64,000 bases of DNA from Arthrobacter sp. B1I2 (GTDB taxonomy: Bacteria; Actinomycetota; Actinomycetes; Actinomycetales; Micrococcaceae), in contig NZ_JAUSYC010000001.1 in the NCBI RefSeq assembly GCF_030816485.1, positions 2,604,001-2,668,000 on the forward strand, in the 5' to 3' direction. Positions 1 through 9,333 of this stretch are shown in pieces. The notes beneath the pieces were generated by a model, which saw only the letters and a program-made list of their open reading frames with translations, did not search any database and was not told where the DNA came from. The stretch's first letter is position 1. Each line of letters starts with the position of its first letter. The translations under genes were made by a program, and so were the position numbers.

Positions 1-100
1 TCCCTCCGGGGACGAGAGTAAGCATCGAAACGCCCACGTTCAGCACCTTGCTCGGCTCGGGTTGGGGGCGGTTCGGCAGGGCGGAATGAGGGTTTGTCAT
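1..100 (-). CDS. Glycosyltransferase, 5' end only (cut by window edge)
   Basis: The reverse strand opens with ATG at position 100 and gives 33 codons before the window ends. The visible protein has a Pro/Asn-rich leader and then VGVSMLTLVPGGMG-like residues (VSMLTLVPGG seen). This resembles the first strand and glycine loop of GT-B fold family 4 glycosyltransferases. The gene diverges from galE, which makes UDP-galactose, so a role in cell-surface polysaccharide synthesis is plausible. Only the N-terminus is visible, so the family call is tentative. Confidence 0.6.
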   Translation of the reverse strand, partial: MTNPHSALPNRPQPEPSKVLNVGVSMLTLVPGG

Positions 101-178
101 GCTGAACATCCTAGCCTTGGGGCTTAGCCCGCAACCGCGGAGATGACGGCGCTTTCAGTCAGCATCTGATGGCCACTC

Positions 179-184
179 TAGACT
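179..184 (+). promoter_or_regulatory. -10 element of galE, predicted leaderless start
   Basis: TAGACT ends 7 nt before the ATG at 192 and there is no Shine-Dalgarno sequence. This places transcription start at or next to the start codon. No convincing -35 is visible. Confidence 0.5.
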
Positions 185-191
185 GTTGTGC

Positions 192-1220
192 ATGAAGATA
201 TTGGTCACCGGCGGGGCTGGGTACATCGGATCACATACAACACTCTGCCTCCTTGAACAGGGCCACGATGTCGTCGTGGTTGATAATCTGATGAACTCGA
301 GCCCCGAGTCCCTGCGCAGGGTTGAACAGCTGACAGGCAAGCAGGTTGACTTTCGGGAGCTCGACCTTCTTGATTCCGCCGCCGTGGATGACCTCTTCGC
401 GGAGGGCGGCTTCGATGCTGTCATTCATTTTGCTGGCCTGAAGGCTGTAGGCGAGTCCGTTGCAGAGCCGTTGATGTACTACAAGAACAATGTGGTCGGG
501 ACGCTCAACCTGCTGCAAACCATGCAGGCAGCGGGGGTGCGCCGCTTAGTCTTTAGCTCCTCTGCGACCGTTTACGGCGCCTCTGAGGATGTTCCCCTGA
601 TCGAGAAGTCGCCCTTGGACGCGACCAATCCCTATGGGCGGACCAAGGAACAGATCGAAGATATTCTTTCCGATCTGGGGGCTGCGGAATCCAGTTGGAG
701 CATCGCTCTCCTCCGCTACTTCAACCCCGTCGGCGCACACGAGTCGGGCCTTATAGGCGAGGACCCGCAGGGCGCGCCAAATAATTTGCTTCCCTTTGTG
801 GCGCAGGTAGCTGTGGGGCGGCGTGACAAGGTGAGGGTCTTCGGCGATGACTATCCGACACCGGACGGAACTGGTGTTCGTGACTACATCCATGTCATGG
901 ATCTTGCTGCAGGTCACCTTGCTGCCCTCCGGTACATTACGGAACGAACGGGTGTCTTCCGCTGGAACCTCGGGACGGGCCGCGGGTCATCCGTACTGGA
1001 AGTCATTGAGGCCTTTGGGGTAGCGGCCCACAGAGATATTCCGTATGAAATTGCCCCTCGACGGCCCGGCGACGCTGCCGTCAGCTATGCAGATCCTTCT
1101 GCGGCTCTTGCAGATCTCGGCTGGTCTGCGCGCAGGAACCTTCAACAGATGTGCGAAGACCACTGGCGGTGGCAGGAAAAGAACCCTATGGGTTATGAAC
1201 AACTGGCCGAACAGCCGTAG
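192..1220 (+). CDS. galE: UDP-glucose 4-epimerase
   Basis: GalE interconverts UDP-glucose and UDP-galactose in the cytoplasm, using tightly bound NAD. The 342-aa product starts with the Rossmann motif TGGAGYIGSH. It has the SSSATVYG segment and the catalytic YxxxK (YGRTK, around residue 150), followed by LRYFNPVGAH, all diagnostic of the SDR epimerase family. ATG 192 is preferred over the TTG two codons upstream because the protein then begins MKILVTGG and a -10 hexamer sits 7 nt before it. The divergent glycosyltransferase suggests use in surface glycan synthesis as well as galactose metabolism. Confidence 0.95.
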   Translation: MKILVTGGAGYIGSHTTLCLLEQGHDVVVVDNLMNSSPESLRRVEQLTGKQVDFRELDLLDSAAVDDLFAEGGFDAVIHFAGLKAVGESVAEPLMYYKNNVVGTLNLLQTMQAAGVRRLVFSSSATVYGASEDVPLIEKSPLDATNPYGRTKEQIEDILSDLGAAESSWSIALLRYFNPVGAHESGLIGEDPQGAPNNLLPFVAQVAVGRRDKVRVFGDDYPTPDGTGVRDYIHVMDLAAGHLAALRYITERTGVFRWNLGTGRGSSVLEVIEAFGVAAHRDIPYEIAPRRPGDAAVSYADPSAALADLGWSARRNLQQMCEDHWRWQEKNPMGYEQLAEQP

Positions 1221-1383
1221 CTCGGGGGCATCCTGGCGCTACTCTGTTTCGCATTGATCCCAGAAGCTCGGCCGGCGATTATCCACAGCTTTGCCGATAT
1301 GACTTGGCAGGCACCGCAGCCCTTCTTAAGCTGTACCCAGTCGCACTGCCTCCGCCGGGGGCGGCAGTTGTATGGGGGAAAAT

Positions 1384-2607
1384 ATGGACGCGCTGGGAAT
1401 AGTCGAGGACGAAGTCCGCGAGCTCATCCGCCGCCGCGGGCTGGATCCACTCAGGCAGGCAGGTGAGGTCCGGCGGTTGGTTGAAGCCGCGGTCACCGAC
1501 TACGACGAACGGGCGCTGATGGGGCCTCTTCCGCCCCTTGGTCCTCTCGATGCAGCCCGCCGGTTCCTCTTCGACGCCGTCGCAGGGTTCGGCGTACTTC
1601 AACCGCTCCTCGATGATCCCTCGATCGAGGAGATCTGGCTCAACGCACCGAACGAAATCTATGTGGCGCGCAACGGCGAGTCAGAGCTGACGTCGTTGAG
1701 CCTTTCGGAGCAGCAGGTGCGCGACCTCGTTGAGCGCATGCTCAAAAGCTCCGGGAGACGGCTGGACATGTCGTCTCCTTTCGTTGATGCTGCCCTGCCC
1801 GATGGGTCCAGGCTGCATGTCGTCATTCCTGATGTCACGCGGCGCCATTGGGCGGTCAACATCAGAAAGTTCGTGGTGAAGGCGAGCCGACTTGAGCACC
1901 TCGTAGAACTCGGCACACTGACCCCGCAGTCAGCGCGGTTCCTTGGCGCAGCAGTATCCAGTGGCCTCAACATCCTCGTATCAGGGGCCACCCAGGCAGG
2001 CAAGACAACCATGCTGAACTGCCTGGCGGCCAGCATCGGAAGCCGGGAACGAGTGATTACAGTCGAGGAAATCTTCGAACTGCAGTTTCCGCTCCGCGAC
2101 GTAGTGGGTCTGCAGTGCAGGCAGCCGAACCTCGAAGGTGAGGGCGAAATTCCACTCCGTCGTCTGGTGAAGGAAGCATTGCGCATGCGCCCGGACCGAC
2201 TGGTGGTGGGGGAGGTGCGGGAAGCAGAGAGCCTGGACATGCTGATCGCCCTTAATAGTGGTCTTCCGGGAATGTGCACCGTGCACGCCAACTCGGCCCA
2301 CGATGCGGTCACCAAAATTTGCACGCTGCCGCTGCTGGCGGGGGACAACATCTCCAGTGCGTTCGTGGTCCCCACTGTTGCATCCTGCATAGACCTCGTG
2401 GTGCACTGCAGCAGGCACGCCGACGGCCAGCGCCAAGTCACTCAAATCCTGTCGCTGGGCCGCCGTGTGGAAAACGGCATCATTGAGTCGTCATTGGTCT
2501 TCGCACTCGAGAATGGAGTTCTGCAGCCACGGGCAAATGCAATGCCGGCAGCGGAGAAGTTCTCCCGGGCAGGGTACGACGTCGCCGCACTGCTGGATCC
2601 GCGATGA
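1384..2607 (+). CDS. tadA: TadA/CpaF-type pilus assembly ATPase
   Basis: This is the secretion ATPase that powers Tad (Flp) pilus assembly at the inner face of the membrane. The 407-aa protein has the type II/IV secretion E-family core. Walker A (GATQAGKT) lies near residue 201, and a Walker B-like RPDRLVVGEVRE segment near 270 is followed by a histidine-containing CTVHANS stretch. ATG 1384 is chosen because GGGGGAA sits just upstream; an in-frame ATG at 1372 overlaps that site. It is the first gene of a tight operon, and its stop overlaps the next start by 4 bp. No TadZ-like partitioning ATPase is visible upstream. Confidence 0.9.
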   Translation: MDALGIVEDEVRELIRRRGLDPLRQAGEVRRLVEAAVTDYDERALMGPLPPLGPLDAARRFLFDAVAGFGVLQPLLDDPSIEEIWLNAPNEIYVARNGESELTSLSLSEQQVRDLVERMLKSSGRRLDMSSPFVDAALPDGSRLHVVIPDVTRRHWAVNIRKFVVKASRLEHLVELGTLTPQSARFLGAAVSSGLNILVSGATQAGKTTMLNCLAASIGSRERVITVEEIFELQFPLRDVVGLQCRQPNLEGEGEIPLRRLVKEALRMRPDRLVVGEVREAESLDMLIALNSGLPGMCTVHANSAHDAVTKICTLPLLAGDNISSAFVVPTVASCIDLVVHCSRHADGQRQVTQILSLGRRVENGIIESSLVFALENGVLQPRANAMPAAEKFSRAGYDVAALLDPR

Positions 2608-3461
2608 TCTCCGCGTTGGTGGGAGCGGTGGGGGGAGTGGGCCTCTTCCTCATCTGGTGGTCCTGCTGGGAAACGCCGGACCGCAGGAACCGGGGGCGCA
2701 AGCCCGGGCGGCTCGCTGACCTGCTAGCTGCGGCCGGGGTCGACAAAGTCTCAGCGATCGGCTTGGCAGGGACTTGCGTGGGGCTGGGGATCTTTGTGGC
2801 TCTGGTCTTTTTCGGTCTCAGTCGGTCCTGGCCCATAGCCGGCTGCTTCGGGCTTTTCGGCGCGTGGCTGCCCATCACAATCCTCCGGTGGCGCGCCAAA
2901 AAGAGGACGGCCATGCTGCGCCAACTTTGGCCCGACGTTGTCGATCATCTGCGCTCGGCGATCCGGGCGGGCCTGCCCCTGCCCGAGGCCCTCATCCAGC
3001 TCGGAGATAAGGGGCCTGACGAACTGCGGCTCATCTTTCGCGAATTCGGTGCTGATTACCGTGCGGGTGGCCAGTTCGATGGCGCTCTGAACAAGCTGAA
3101 GCAGCGGCTGGCCGACCCGGTGGCTGACCGCATTATCGAAGCACTCCGGCTGACCCGGGAAGTGGGCGGCTCAGACCTGGGGAAGCTCCTGGGCACCCTG
3201 GCGGAGTTCCTTCGGGAAAACGCCCGGACCCGGAGTGAGCTCGAGGCTCGGCAGTCCTGGACCATCAATGCTGCGCGGCTTGCTGTTGCAGCACCGTGGA
3301 TCGTGATGATTCTGCTTGCGACCAGACAGGAGGCGATCCAGGCCTATAACACCCCCATGGGTGCCGCAGTCCTGCTCGGGGGCCTGGTGGTCTCGCTGGT
3401 TTGCTACACGGTCATGTTGAAGATCGGAGCCCTGCCGCAGGATGAAAGGGTACTCCGCTAA
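2604..3461 (+). CDS. tadB: TadB-like pilus assembly membrane protein (type II secretion F family)
   Basis: The 285-aa protein has two N-terminal hydrophobic segments (about residues 1-17 and 53-93), a cytoplasmic four-helix T2SSF domain (about 110-210, with RSAIRAGLPLPEALIQLG) and two C-terminal membrane segments. This is the TadB architecture, the platform on which the ATPase acts. ATGA overlap with tadA indicates translational coupling, and the stop overlaps the next gene by one base. Assignment rests on topology and position, since T2SSF domains diverge strongly. Confidence 0.85.
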   Translation: MISALVGAVGGVGLFLIWWSCWETPDRRNRGRKPGRLADLLAAAGVDKVSAIGLAGTCVGLGIFVALVFFGLSRSWPIAGCFGLFGAWLPITILRWRAKKRTAMLRQLWPDVVDHLRSAIRAGLPLPEALIQLGDKGPDELRLIFREFGADYRAGGQFDGALNKLKQRLADPVADRIIEALRLTREVGGSDLGKLLGTLAEFLRENARTRSELEARQSWTINAARLAVAAPWIVMILLATRQEAIQAYNTPMGAAVLLGGLVVSLVCYTVMLKIGALPQDERVLR

Positions 3462-4399
3462 TGATTATTTCCCCAGGAGCAGTTATCTGCGGAATCGGCC
3501 TTGGCTTTGGATTGTGGCTCGTGATCTTCCGGTCCCCTCCAATGCGCGCCATAACCCTGTCTGAACGGATTGAGCCCCAACTCAAGTCGCAGAACCTGGA
3601 GTCGCGGCTTCTGCGCGCCGGTGAGCAGAACCTGACACCGTTCGGCCCCCTTGAACGGATTCTGCGTCCTGTCTTCCGGGATTGGCTCACCGCTCTGGGG
3701 AAACTGAACCCCTCGCCCGGTGCCACCGGGCGGCGTCTGGCGCAGGCAGGGACCAACAAGTCGCCCATCGACTTCCGCGCGGAACAGCTGCTGTGGGCTG
3801 CCGCCGGTTTTGTCCTCTCGTCTGCTGGCATCCTCATCGGAGCCGCAGCGGGCAGGTTCAGTCCCGTCCTCGCAGCCGCAGTGATTTTCGGCAGTGCTGC
3901 AGCAGGTTTTGTGCTGCGGGACTACTGGCTCGGCGTCCAGGTCCGGCGGCGGGAAACACGGATGATGGCAGAGTTCCCCAGCCTTGCCGAACTGATGGCA
4001 CTGGCGGTCGGCGCAGGGGAGAGCGCAACAGGGGCGTTGGATCGGGTCTGCAGGAGTGCGAACGGTGAGCTGTCAAAGGAATTTTCGAAGATCCTCGCAG
4101 AGACAAGGGCCGGTAAACCCCTGGTCCTGGCCTTGCAGGAGTTCTCGGCGCGCACCGACCTTGCGCCGCTGGTCAGGTTCGTTGACGGCATCATCGTCGC
4201 GGTGGAAAGAGGAACACCACTTGCAGACGTGCTCCGCGCGCAGGCGCAGGACGTTCGCGATTCTGCCAAACGCGACCTGATGGAAGCCGCCGGAAAGAAG
4301 GAGATTGCCATGATGGTGCCGCTTGTCTTTGGGGTGCTTCCCCTGACCGTGGTGTTTGCTGTCTTCCCCGGTCTCGCCGCCATCAACTTGGGCTTCTGA
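3461..4399 (+). CDS. tadC: TadC-like pilus assembly membrane protein (type II secretion F family)
   Basis: The 312-aa product is the second F-family platform protein. It has an N-terminal membrane segment, a middle hydrophobic pair (about residues 108-150), a T2SSF domain containing FPSLAELMALAVGAGES, and a C-terminal membrane segment. The GERGTPLADVLRAQAQDVR motif typical of TadC is seen as VERGTPLADVLRAQAQDV. The start codon overlaps the tadB stop (TAATG), and the stop overlaps the first in-frame start of the pilin-like gene. Confidence 0.85.
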   Translation: MIISPGAVICGIGLGFGLWLVIFRSPPMRAITLSERIEPQLKSQNLESRLLRAGEQNLTPFGPLERILRPVFRDWLTALGKLNPSPGATGRRLAQAGTNKSPIDFRAEQLLWAAAGFVLSSAGILIGAAAGRFSPVLAAAVIFGSAAAGFVLRDYWLGVQVRRRETRMMAEFPSLAELMALAVGAGESATGALDRVCRSANGELSKEFSKILAETRAGKPLVLALQEFSARTDLAPLVRFVDGIIVAVERGTPLADVLRAQAQDVRDSAKRDLMEAAGKKEIAMMVPLVFGVLPLTVVFAVFPGLAAINLGF

Positions 4400-4467
4400 T
4401 GGCGATGAACCCAAAGCCCACAGCAACTACGGAAAGTCCACTCAACAAACCAGGAACAGGACGCAAG

Positions 4468-4764
4468 ATGAAAACCATGGGAACCCGCTGCGCGATGCTG
4501 CTTCTTAGCCTGGTGGCCCTGCTGCAGCTGGAGATGCCAATGGCGGCCAGGTCCAGGCGCCCTCAGGCCACCAAGGGACCAGAGGGGCCGGATAACGGCA
4601 AAATGCCTTCGACAAGCGCAAGCGACAACCATGAGCGCGGTGATGTCCCGGGATGGGTAATGATTACCCTGATGTCAGCAGTCCTGGTTGCAGCCCTACT
4701 GGCGCTCGCCGGCCCCGCTCTGGAGGCCATGTTCAACCAGGCAATGGACAAAGTGGGAAGCTGA
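4468..4764 (+). CDS. Flp-pilin-like small membrane protein of the Tad locus
   Basis: The gene sits where Tad operons carry the Flp pilin. The 98-aa product has a hydrophobic N-terminus (about residues 9-24), a polar Pro/Ser-rich middle, and a C-terminal segment starting ERGDVPGWVMITL followed by an Ala/Leu-rich helix. A charged turn before a hydrophobic helix is what Flp prepilins use, but the usual GATAIEYG-like sequence is replaced by GDVPGWV. ATG 4468 has AGGA upstream; a coupled start at 4399 would add 23 residues. Its role as pilin is inferred from position and shape. Confidence 0.65.
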   Translation: MKTMGTRCAMLLLSLVALLQLEMPMAARSRRPQATKGPEGPDNGKMPSTSASDNHERGDVPGWVMITLMSAVLVAALLALAGPALEAMFNQAMDKVGS

Positions 4765-4767
4765 CCC

Positions 4768-5184
4768 ATGAGGAAGTCCGTTCCCGGGCCGGAGGTGCAG
4801 CCGGAGCTGTCCCGGCCGGGTGAGCGGGGTTCAGCCGTCGTGGACTTCGTCCTGGTGGGTGGGCTGCTGACGGTGTTCTTCCTTGCGATCATCCAGCTGA
4901 CTCTGGTTCTGCATGTCCGGAACACCCTCATCGATGCTGCTGCGTCCGGCGCCCGATATGGAACCCTGGCTGACCGCAACGCCGCAGACGCCGAAGAACG
5001 GACCCGCGGCCTCATCGGAATGGCCCTGAACCCAGGCTTTGCTGAACAGGTCAGTACGCAGGAAGTCACTGTCCAGGGGATGCGCACCCTGGAAGTAACT
5101 GTGCGTTCCCCAATGCCCGTTATCGGTCTAATCGGGCCGCGGGACATGCTGGAGGTGAAAGGGCATGCGCCTGTTCAGCCCTAA
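4768..5184 (+). CDS. TadE-like pseudopilin
   Basis: The 138-aa protein starts with about 25 polar residues, then GERGSAVVDFVLVGGLLTVFF, the TadE/TadF signature in which Gly-Ser precedes a hydrophobic helix. An acidic residue (D) sits five positions into the helix, as in type IV pilin-like proteins. The globular part (about 50-138) would be outside the membrane. Such minor pilins are needed for Tad pilus assembly. It begins 3 nt after the pilin-like gene and overlaps the next gene by 20 bp. Confidence 0.85.
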   Translation: MRKSVPGPEVQPELSRPGERGSAVVDFVLVGGLLTVFFLAIIQLTLVLHVRNTLIDAAASGARYGTLADRNAADAEERTRGLIGMALNPGFAEQVSTQEVTVQGMRTLEVTVRSPMPVIGLIGPRDMLEVKGHAPVQP

Positions 5185-5794
5185 CCCGTCCAGCTTCGCT
5201 ACGGTGCCCCGCTCCAGGGCGGAGTCCCGTTCCAATACAAAGCGGCGTTCCAGCAGACAGCCCCGCATCCGGACCCACCTGGCAGACGCGCTCTCACGCG
5301 GGCAGGCGCAGGGAGCCGCAGCAGATGCCATACCCCCATGCCCCGCACTCAAGCAGCGGGAGCACCAGATACCGCGGCAGGGCCACGTGAATGAACAGGG
5401 GAGTGCCGTGATCGAGTTCACGTTCCTTGCCCTGCTGCTGATGGTTCCGCTGGTGTACTTCGTTATCACCGTGGGCCAGATCCAGGGCGGTTCCTTTGCC
5501 GTGGTGGGCGCTGCGGACCAGGCGGCGAAGGTCTATGTTGCCCAACCCGATGCCGCCACCGCCCAGGCAGCTGCGGAGCAGGCGGTGGCCCTCGCCCTCT
5601 CCGACTTTGGGCATGACGCAGGCCGGGCCAGCATGACCACCGCCTGCACTCCCGCTGATTGCCGGGCCGCAGGCACCACGGTAACGGTGACGGTTATCCT
5701 TAGCGTGCCGCTGCCCTTCGTACCGTTTGCCCAAGGCTTGTCCGCCACGGAGGTTGAAGCATCCTCCACTCAACTGGTGGGGCGGTACCGGTGA
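5165..5794 (+). CDS. TadE/TadF-like pseudopilin with long basic leader
   Basis: Residues 75-110 (NEQGSAVIEFTFLALLLMVPLV) carry the canonical pseudopilin motif with Glu at +5 of the helix. The remainder, with paired cysteines in TTACTPADCRAAG, is extracytoplasmic. The start at 5165 overlaps the previous gene but has a strong GGAGG site 9 nt upstream, giving an unusual 74-residue Arg/Ser/Pro-rich cytoplasmic leader. The alternative GTG at 5387 would remove the leader but has no good ribosome binding site. Its stop overlaps the next GTG start by 4 bp. Confidence 0.8.
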   Translation: MRLFSPNPSSFATVPRSRAESRSNTKRRSSRQPRIRTHLADALSRGQAQGAAADAIPPCPALKQREHQIPRQGHVNEQGSAVIEFTFLALLLMVPLVYFVITVGQIQGGSFAVVGAADQAAKVYVAQPDAATAQAAAEQAVALALSDFGHDAGRASMTTACTPADCRAAGTTVTVTVILSVPLPFVPFAQGLSATEVEASSTQLVGRYR

Positions 5795-6237
5795 ACCCGA
5801 GCAAACCGGACGAGAGCGGCCAAGTGATGGTGATGATCCTCGGGTACGTGGTTCTGGCGCTCCTGGTGGCAACGGTTGTTATAGGGATCTCGGCTGTCTA
5901 TCTGGAGCACAAGCGCCTGCTGTCCCTTGCAGACGGGGCTTCGCTGGCGGCGGCCGACAGCTATACACTGGGCGAAGTGGCATCCCAAGGCGGAAGCCCG
6001 TCGGCTGTCCTCAACCCTGCCCGTGTCCGCAATGTGGCCGCGGACTTCGTGGCCAGGAGTCCCGCCTCCCAGCGTTTCTCCGGTCTCGCCGTGGCAGGGG
6101 AAACGGGCACGCCGGACGGCTCCACCGCCGTCGTGGTGCTCACAGCCGCGGTGCACCCACCCGTAGTGAACTTCCTCATTCCCGATGGCATCCCTATCGA
6201 GGCAACATCCACCGCACGTTCGCGGTTGACCCGCTGA
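5791..6237 (+). CDS. TadG-like pilus-assembly protein
   Basis: The 148-aa protein begins with about 9 polar residues and ESGQVMVMILGYVVLALLVATVV, then AVYLEHKRLLSLADGASLAAAD. That layout matches the Flp pilus-assembly TadG-like N-terminal domain. The rest is a short extracytoplasmic domain. GTG 5791 overlaps the preceding stop (GTGA), so the gene is coupled to the operon and closes it. Full-length TadG proteins in Proteobacteria are much longer; this short form fits actinobacterial loci. Confidence 0.8.
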   Translation: MNPSKPDESGQVMVMILGYVVLALLVATVVIGISAVYLEHKRLLSLADGASLAAADSYTLGEVASQGGSPSAVLNPARVRNVAADFVARSPASQRFSGLAVAGETGTPDGSTAVVVLTAAVHPPVVNFLIPDGIPIEATSTARSRLTR

Positions 6238-6288
6238 CCGGTGGCCACCAGCAGGCAGGCCGCGCCAGGCCCGTATCCGTCGATAGCG

Positions 6289-6294
6289 TAGGCT
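6289..6294 (+). promoter_or_regulatory. -10 element upstream of prfB
   Basis: TAGGCT lies 9 nt before the prfB ATG, leaving a leader of only about 2 nt; there is no Shine-Dalgarno sequence. Confidence 0.4.
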
Positions 6295-6303
6295 TGAACC
6301 ACC

Positions 6304-7419
6304 ATGGCCAATATTGATTTTTCCGCTGAAATACGTGCACTCCGCGCCACCTACGAGTCCATCGAACGCGTTAGCGAAGTAGAAGCACTCAAGGAAGACA
6401 TCGCCGAACTCAGCGAGCGGGCAGGGGAGCCGAACCTGTGGGACGACCCCGCGGCAGCGCAGAAGATCACCTCACGGCTCTCCCACCGCCAGTCCGAACT
6501 GGAGCGACTCACCAACCTGCAGTCCCGGATCGACGATCTCGAAGTCCTGGTGGAGCTGGGACAGGACGAGGACGATGCCGACTCGATGGGGGAGGCAGCG
6601 GCAGAACTCGAGTCCATCAAAAAAGCCCTGAAGGACCTGGAAGTGGTGACGCTGCTCTCCGGTGAGTTCGACGAGCGCGAGGCCGTGGTTTCCATCCGCG
6701 CCGGTGCCGGCGGCGTCGACGCCGCGGACTTCGCCGAGATGCTTCTGCGGATGTACCTGCGCTGGGCCGAGCGCCACGGGTATCCGACGACTATCATGGA
6801 CACCTCTTATGCGGAGGAAGCCGGGCTGAAGTCGGCCACCTTTGAGGTGAAGGCGCCCTATGCCTTCGGCACCCTCAGTGTGGAAGCCGGCACCCACCGC
6901 CTGGTCAGGATCAGCCCCTTCGACAACCAGGGCCGCCGCCAGACGTCCTTCGCGGCCGTTGAAGTCATTCCGCTGATCGAACAGACCGATTCAATCGAAA
7001 TCCCGGACAACGAAATCAGGGTGGACGTGTTCCGCTCGTCGGGCCCCGGCGGCCAGTCGGTCAACACCACAGACTCTGCCGTCCGCCTCACCCACATCCC
7101 CACTGGCACCGTAGTGTCCATGCAGAACGAAAAGTCGCAGCTGCAGAACCGCGCCGCCGCCATGCGCGTGCTCCAGTCCCGGCTCCTGCTGCTTAAGAAG
7201 GAACAGGAAGATGCGGAAAAGAAGGCGATGGCCGGCGATGTCAAGGCCTCCTGGGGCGACCAGATGCGCTCCTACGTCCTCAATCCGTATCAGATGGTCA
7301 AGGATCTGCGCACCGAACACGAAGTGGGCAACACCTCCGCGGTGTTCGACGGCGAGATCGACGACTTCATCGACGCGGGCATCCGCTGGCGGACGGACAA
7401 CCGCAACGCCGAAAAGTAG
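6304..7419 (+). CDS. prfB: Peptide chain release factor 2
   Basis: RF2 recognises UGA and UAA stop codons and triggers peptidyl-tRNA hydrolysis. The 371-aa protein has the RF2 discriminator tripeptide SPF near residues 204-206 and the universal GGQ motif (SGPGGQSVN) near 248-250. The frame is open from ATG 6304, so the programmed +1 frameshift that controls prfB in E. coli is absent. It heads the conserved block with ftsE, ftsX, an M23 hydrolase, smpB and ssrA, so termination and ribosome rescue genes lie together. Confidence 0.97.
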   Translation: MANIDFSAEIRALRATYESIERVSEVEALKEDIAELSERAGEPNLWDDPAAAQKITSRLSHRQSELERLTNLQSRIDDLEVLVELGQDEDDADSMGEAAAELESIKKALKDLEVVTLLSGEFDEREAVVSIRAGAGGVDAADFAEMLLRMYLRWAERHGYPTTIMDTSYAEEAGLKSATFEVKAPYAFGTLSVEAGTHRLVRISPFDNQGRRQTSFAAVEVIPLIEQTDSIEIPDNEIRVDVFRSSGPGGQSVNTTDSAVRLTHIPTGTVVSMQNEKSQLQNRAAAMRVLQSRLLLLKKEQEDAEKKAMAGDVKASWGDQMRSYVLNPYQMVKDLRTEHEVGNTSAVFDGEIDDFIDAGIRWRTDNRNAEK

Positions 7420-7495
7420 GCCGGCCGGTCGGGCTGCGCCGCAGCCGATCCGGCGACACGCCCCCTAAAGCGCGCCCAACCACCCGGCATCCTGC

Positions 7496-7501
7496 GTATA
7501 G
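7496..7501 (+). promoter_or_regulatory. Possible -10 of the ftsEX operon
   Basis: TATAGT matches the consensus well and sits about 105 nt upstream of the ftsE start, in the prfB-ftsE gap. A GC-rich inverted repeat that could end prfB transcription precedes it (about 7421-7450). No clear -35 is visible. Confidence 0.35.
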
Positions 7502-7606
7502 TCAAGGGGCCGGGGCCCTACTTTCCCCAAACGAAGACCCGTGCACCGGCTGCAGAACTGGGCTGCATCAGAAGAATCAGCCATGCCCTGCAGGGTACTT
7601 AGGGCC

Positions 7607-8395
7607 ATGATCCGATTCGAAAATGTCACCAAGGTCTACGACCAGAAAGCCCGGCCTGCGCTGGACTCCGTCAACCTTGAGATTGACCGCGGCGAATTCG
7701 CCTTCCTCGTCGGCGCATCAGGCTCCGGCAAGTCCACCTTCCTCCGGCTGGTGCTGAAGGAAGACCGCGCCACCTCCGGGGCCGTCTACGTCGCCGGCCA
7801 GGACGTCGCCAAGATTTCCAGCTGGCGTGTTCCGCGCCTCCGCCGGGGCATCGGCGTCGTCTTCCAGGACTTCCGCCTCCTGCCACAGAAGAACGTGTTC
7901 GCCAACGTTGCGTTCGCCATGCAGGTCATCGGCAAGAGCCGCAGCGTCATCCGCGACACCGTCCCCGAGGTCCTCAAGACCGTAGGCCTCGAAGGCAAGG
8001 AACACCGCATGCCGCACGAGCTTTCCGGCGGCGAGCAGCAGCGCGTTGCCATCGCACGTGCTGTGGTCAACCGTCCCGGGATCCTCCTCGCGGACGAACC
8101 CACCGGAAACCTGGACCCCACCACATCCATGGGAATCATGGGCGTGCTGGACAAGATCAACCAGAACGGAACCACGGTGGTCATGGCCACGCACGACGAC
8201 GACATCGTCAACGAGATGCGCAAGCGGGTGGTCGAACTCAAGAACGGCGTGGTGATCCGCGACGAAGCCAGGGCCTTGTACACCTCGATGATTCCCGTCG
8301 TCGGCCAGTCCAGGCGCCTTAAGGACGCCAGTGGCAGGGAAACGTCCGACGACGGTCTTCCGGGCACGGGCGCAGAAGGCGAGGCCCAGCGGTGA
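7607..8395 (+). CDS. ftsE: Cell division ABC transporter ATPase FtsE
   Basis: FtsE hydrolyses ATP on the cytoplasmic side and drives FtsX, which activates peptidoglycan hydrolases at the septum. Walker A (GASGSGKST) lies near residue 37, the signature [14 protein letters not shown] near 139, and Walker [13 protein letters not shown] near 160. ATG 7607 gives [11 protein letters not shown], the usual FtsE N-terminus; an upstream in-frame start at 7541 would add 22 unrelated residues. At 262 aa it is longer than the typical 229, owing to a polar C-terminal tail. It overlaps ftsX by 4 bp (GTGA). Confidence 0.95.
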   Translation: MIRFENVTKVYDQKARPALDSVNLEIDRGEFAFLVGASGSGKSTFLRLVLKEDRATSGAVYVAGQDVAKISSWRVPRLRRGIGVVFQDFRLLPQKNVFANVAFAMQVIGKSRSVIRDTVPEVLKTVGLEGKEHRMPHELSGGEQQRVAIARAVVNRPGILLADEPTGNLDPTTSMGIMGVLDKINQNGTTVVMATHDDDIVNEMRKRVVELKNGVVIRDEARALYTSMIPVVGQSRRLKDASGRETSDDGLPGTGAEGEAQR

Positions 8396-9306
8396 GGCTC
8401 GCTTTCATCCTGTCGGAGATCGGCAGCGGCCTGCGCCGCAACCTTTCCATGGTGGTATCGGTCATCCTGGTGACATTTGTGTCGCTCACCTTCGTGGGTG
8501 CGGCCGGGATGCTGCAGATGCAGATCAACCAGATGAAGGGCTACTGGTATGACAAGGTCCAGGTGGCCATCTTCCTCTGCAGTGAGGGTTCGACGGCGCC
8601 GGGTTGCGCGTCCGGGCCGGTCACCCCTGAGCAGCAACAGGGGCTGAACGCACTCCTCGAATCCCCGGCTGTGGTGCAGTACATCAACGACTTCCAGTTC
8701 GAGTCCAAAGATGAGGCCTACAAGCACTTTAAGGACCAGTTCTCCAACTCGCCGATCGTCGATTCCGTGACGCCGGACCAGCTGCCGGCGTCCTTCCGGA
8801 TCAACATGAAGGATCCCGAGAAGTACCAGATCATCAGCGAGACGTTCTCCTCCCAGCCGGGAGTGGAAACGGTGATTGACCAGCGCCAGCTCCTCGAACG
8901 CCTCTTCTCGGTGATGAACGGGGCCTCCCTGGTGGCAGTCGGCATCGCCGGTGTGATGATCGTCTGCGCGATCCTGCTGATTGCCACCACCATCAGGCTC
9001 TCGGCGTTCAGCAGGCGCCGGGAGACCGGAATCATGCGGCTTGTCGGCGCCTCCAAAACCGTGATCCAGCTGCCGTTCATCCTTGAAGGCGTCATAGCAG
9101 CAGTCATCGGGGCTGCCCTGGCTTCGGGAACTCTGTGGGCAGTAGCGCATTTCTTCCTGGGCGACTACATGTCCCGCCAGTATCCCGATACGGCGTTCAT
9201 CTCATCGGGACAGACCCTGATCCTCGCGCCGGCGCTGCTGATCCTTGGCGGATCCTTGGCTGGAATTTCGTCTCTCTTGACCTTACGTAGATATTTGCGC
9301 GTTTAG
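8392..9306 (+). CDS. ftsX: Cell division ABC transporter permease FtsX
   Basis: The 304-aa protein has the FtsX layout: one membrane segment at about residues 20-43, a large extracytoplasmic loop (about 45-175), then three more segments at the C-terminus. The loop has an insertion with two cysteines ([14 protein letters not shown]), a possible disulfide. The permease domain includes [22 protein letters not shown], typical of FtsX/MacB-type permeases. It is coupled to ftsE and followed 27 nt later by an M23 hydrolase, which is the probable partner of the loop. Confidence 0.95.
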   Translation: MRLAFILSEIGSGLRRNLSMVVSVILVTFVSLTFVGAAGMLQMQINQMKGYWYDKVQVAIFLCSEGSTAPGCASGPVTPEQQQGLNALLESPAVVQYINDFQFESKDEAYKHFKDQFSNSPIVDSVTPDQLPASFRINMKDPEKYQIISETFSSQPGVETVIDQRQLLERLFSVMNGASLVAVGIAGVMIVCAILLIATTIRLSAFSRRRETGIMRLVGASKTVIQLPFILEGVIAAVIGAALASGTLWAVAHFFLGDYMSRQYPDTAFISSGQTLILAPALLILGGSLAGISSLLTLRRYLRV

Positions 9307-9333
9307 GCTGTGCACACCGACCAAGGAATGCCC

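Noticed and set aside
6304..6400. Programmed frameshift in prfB
   Set aside because: The frame is continuous from the start codon; there is no in-frame UGA or slippery CUUU site to bypass.
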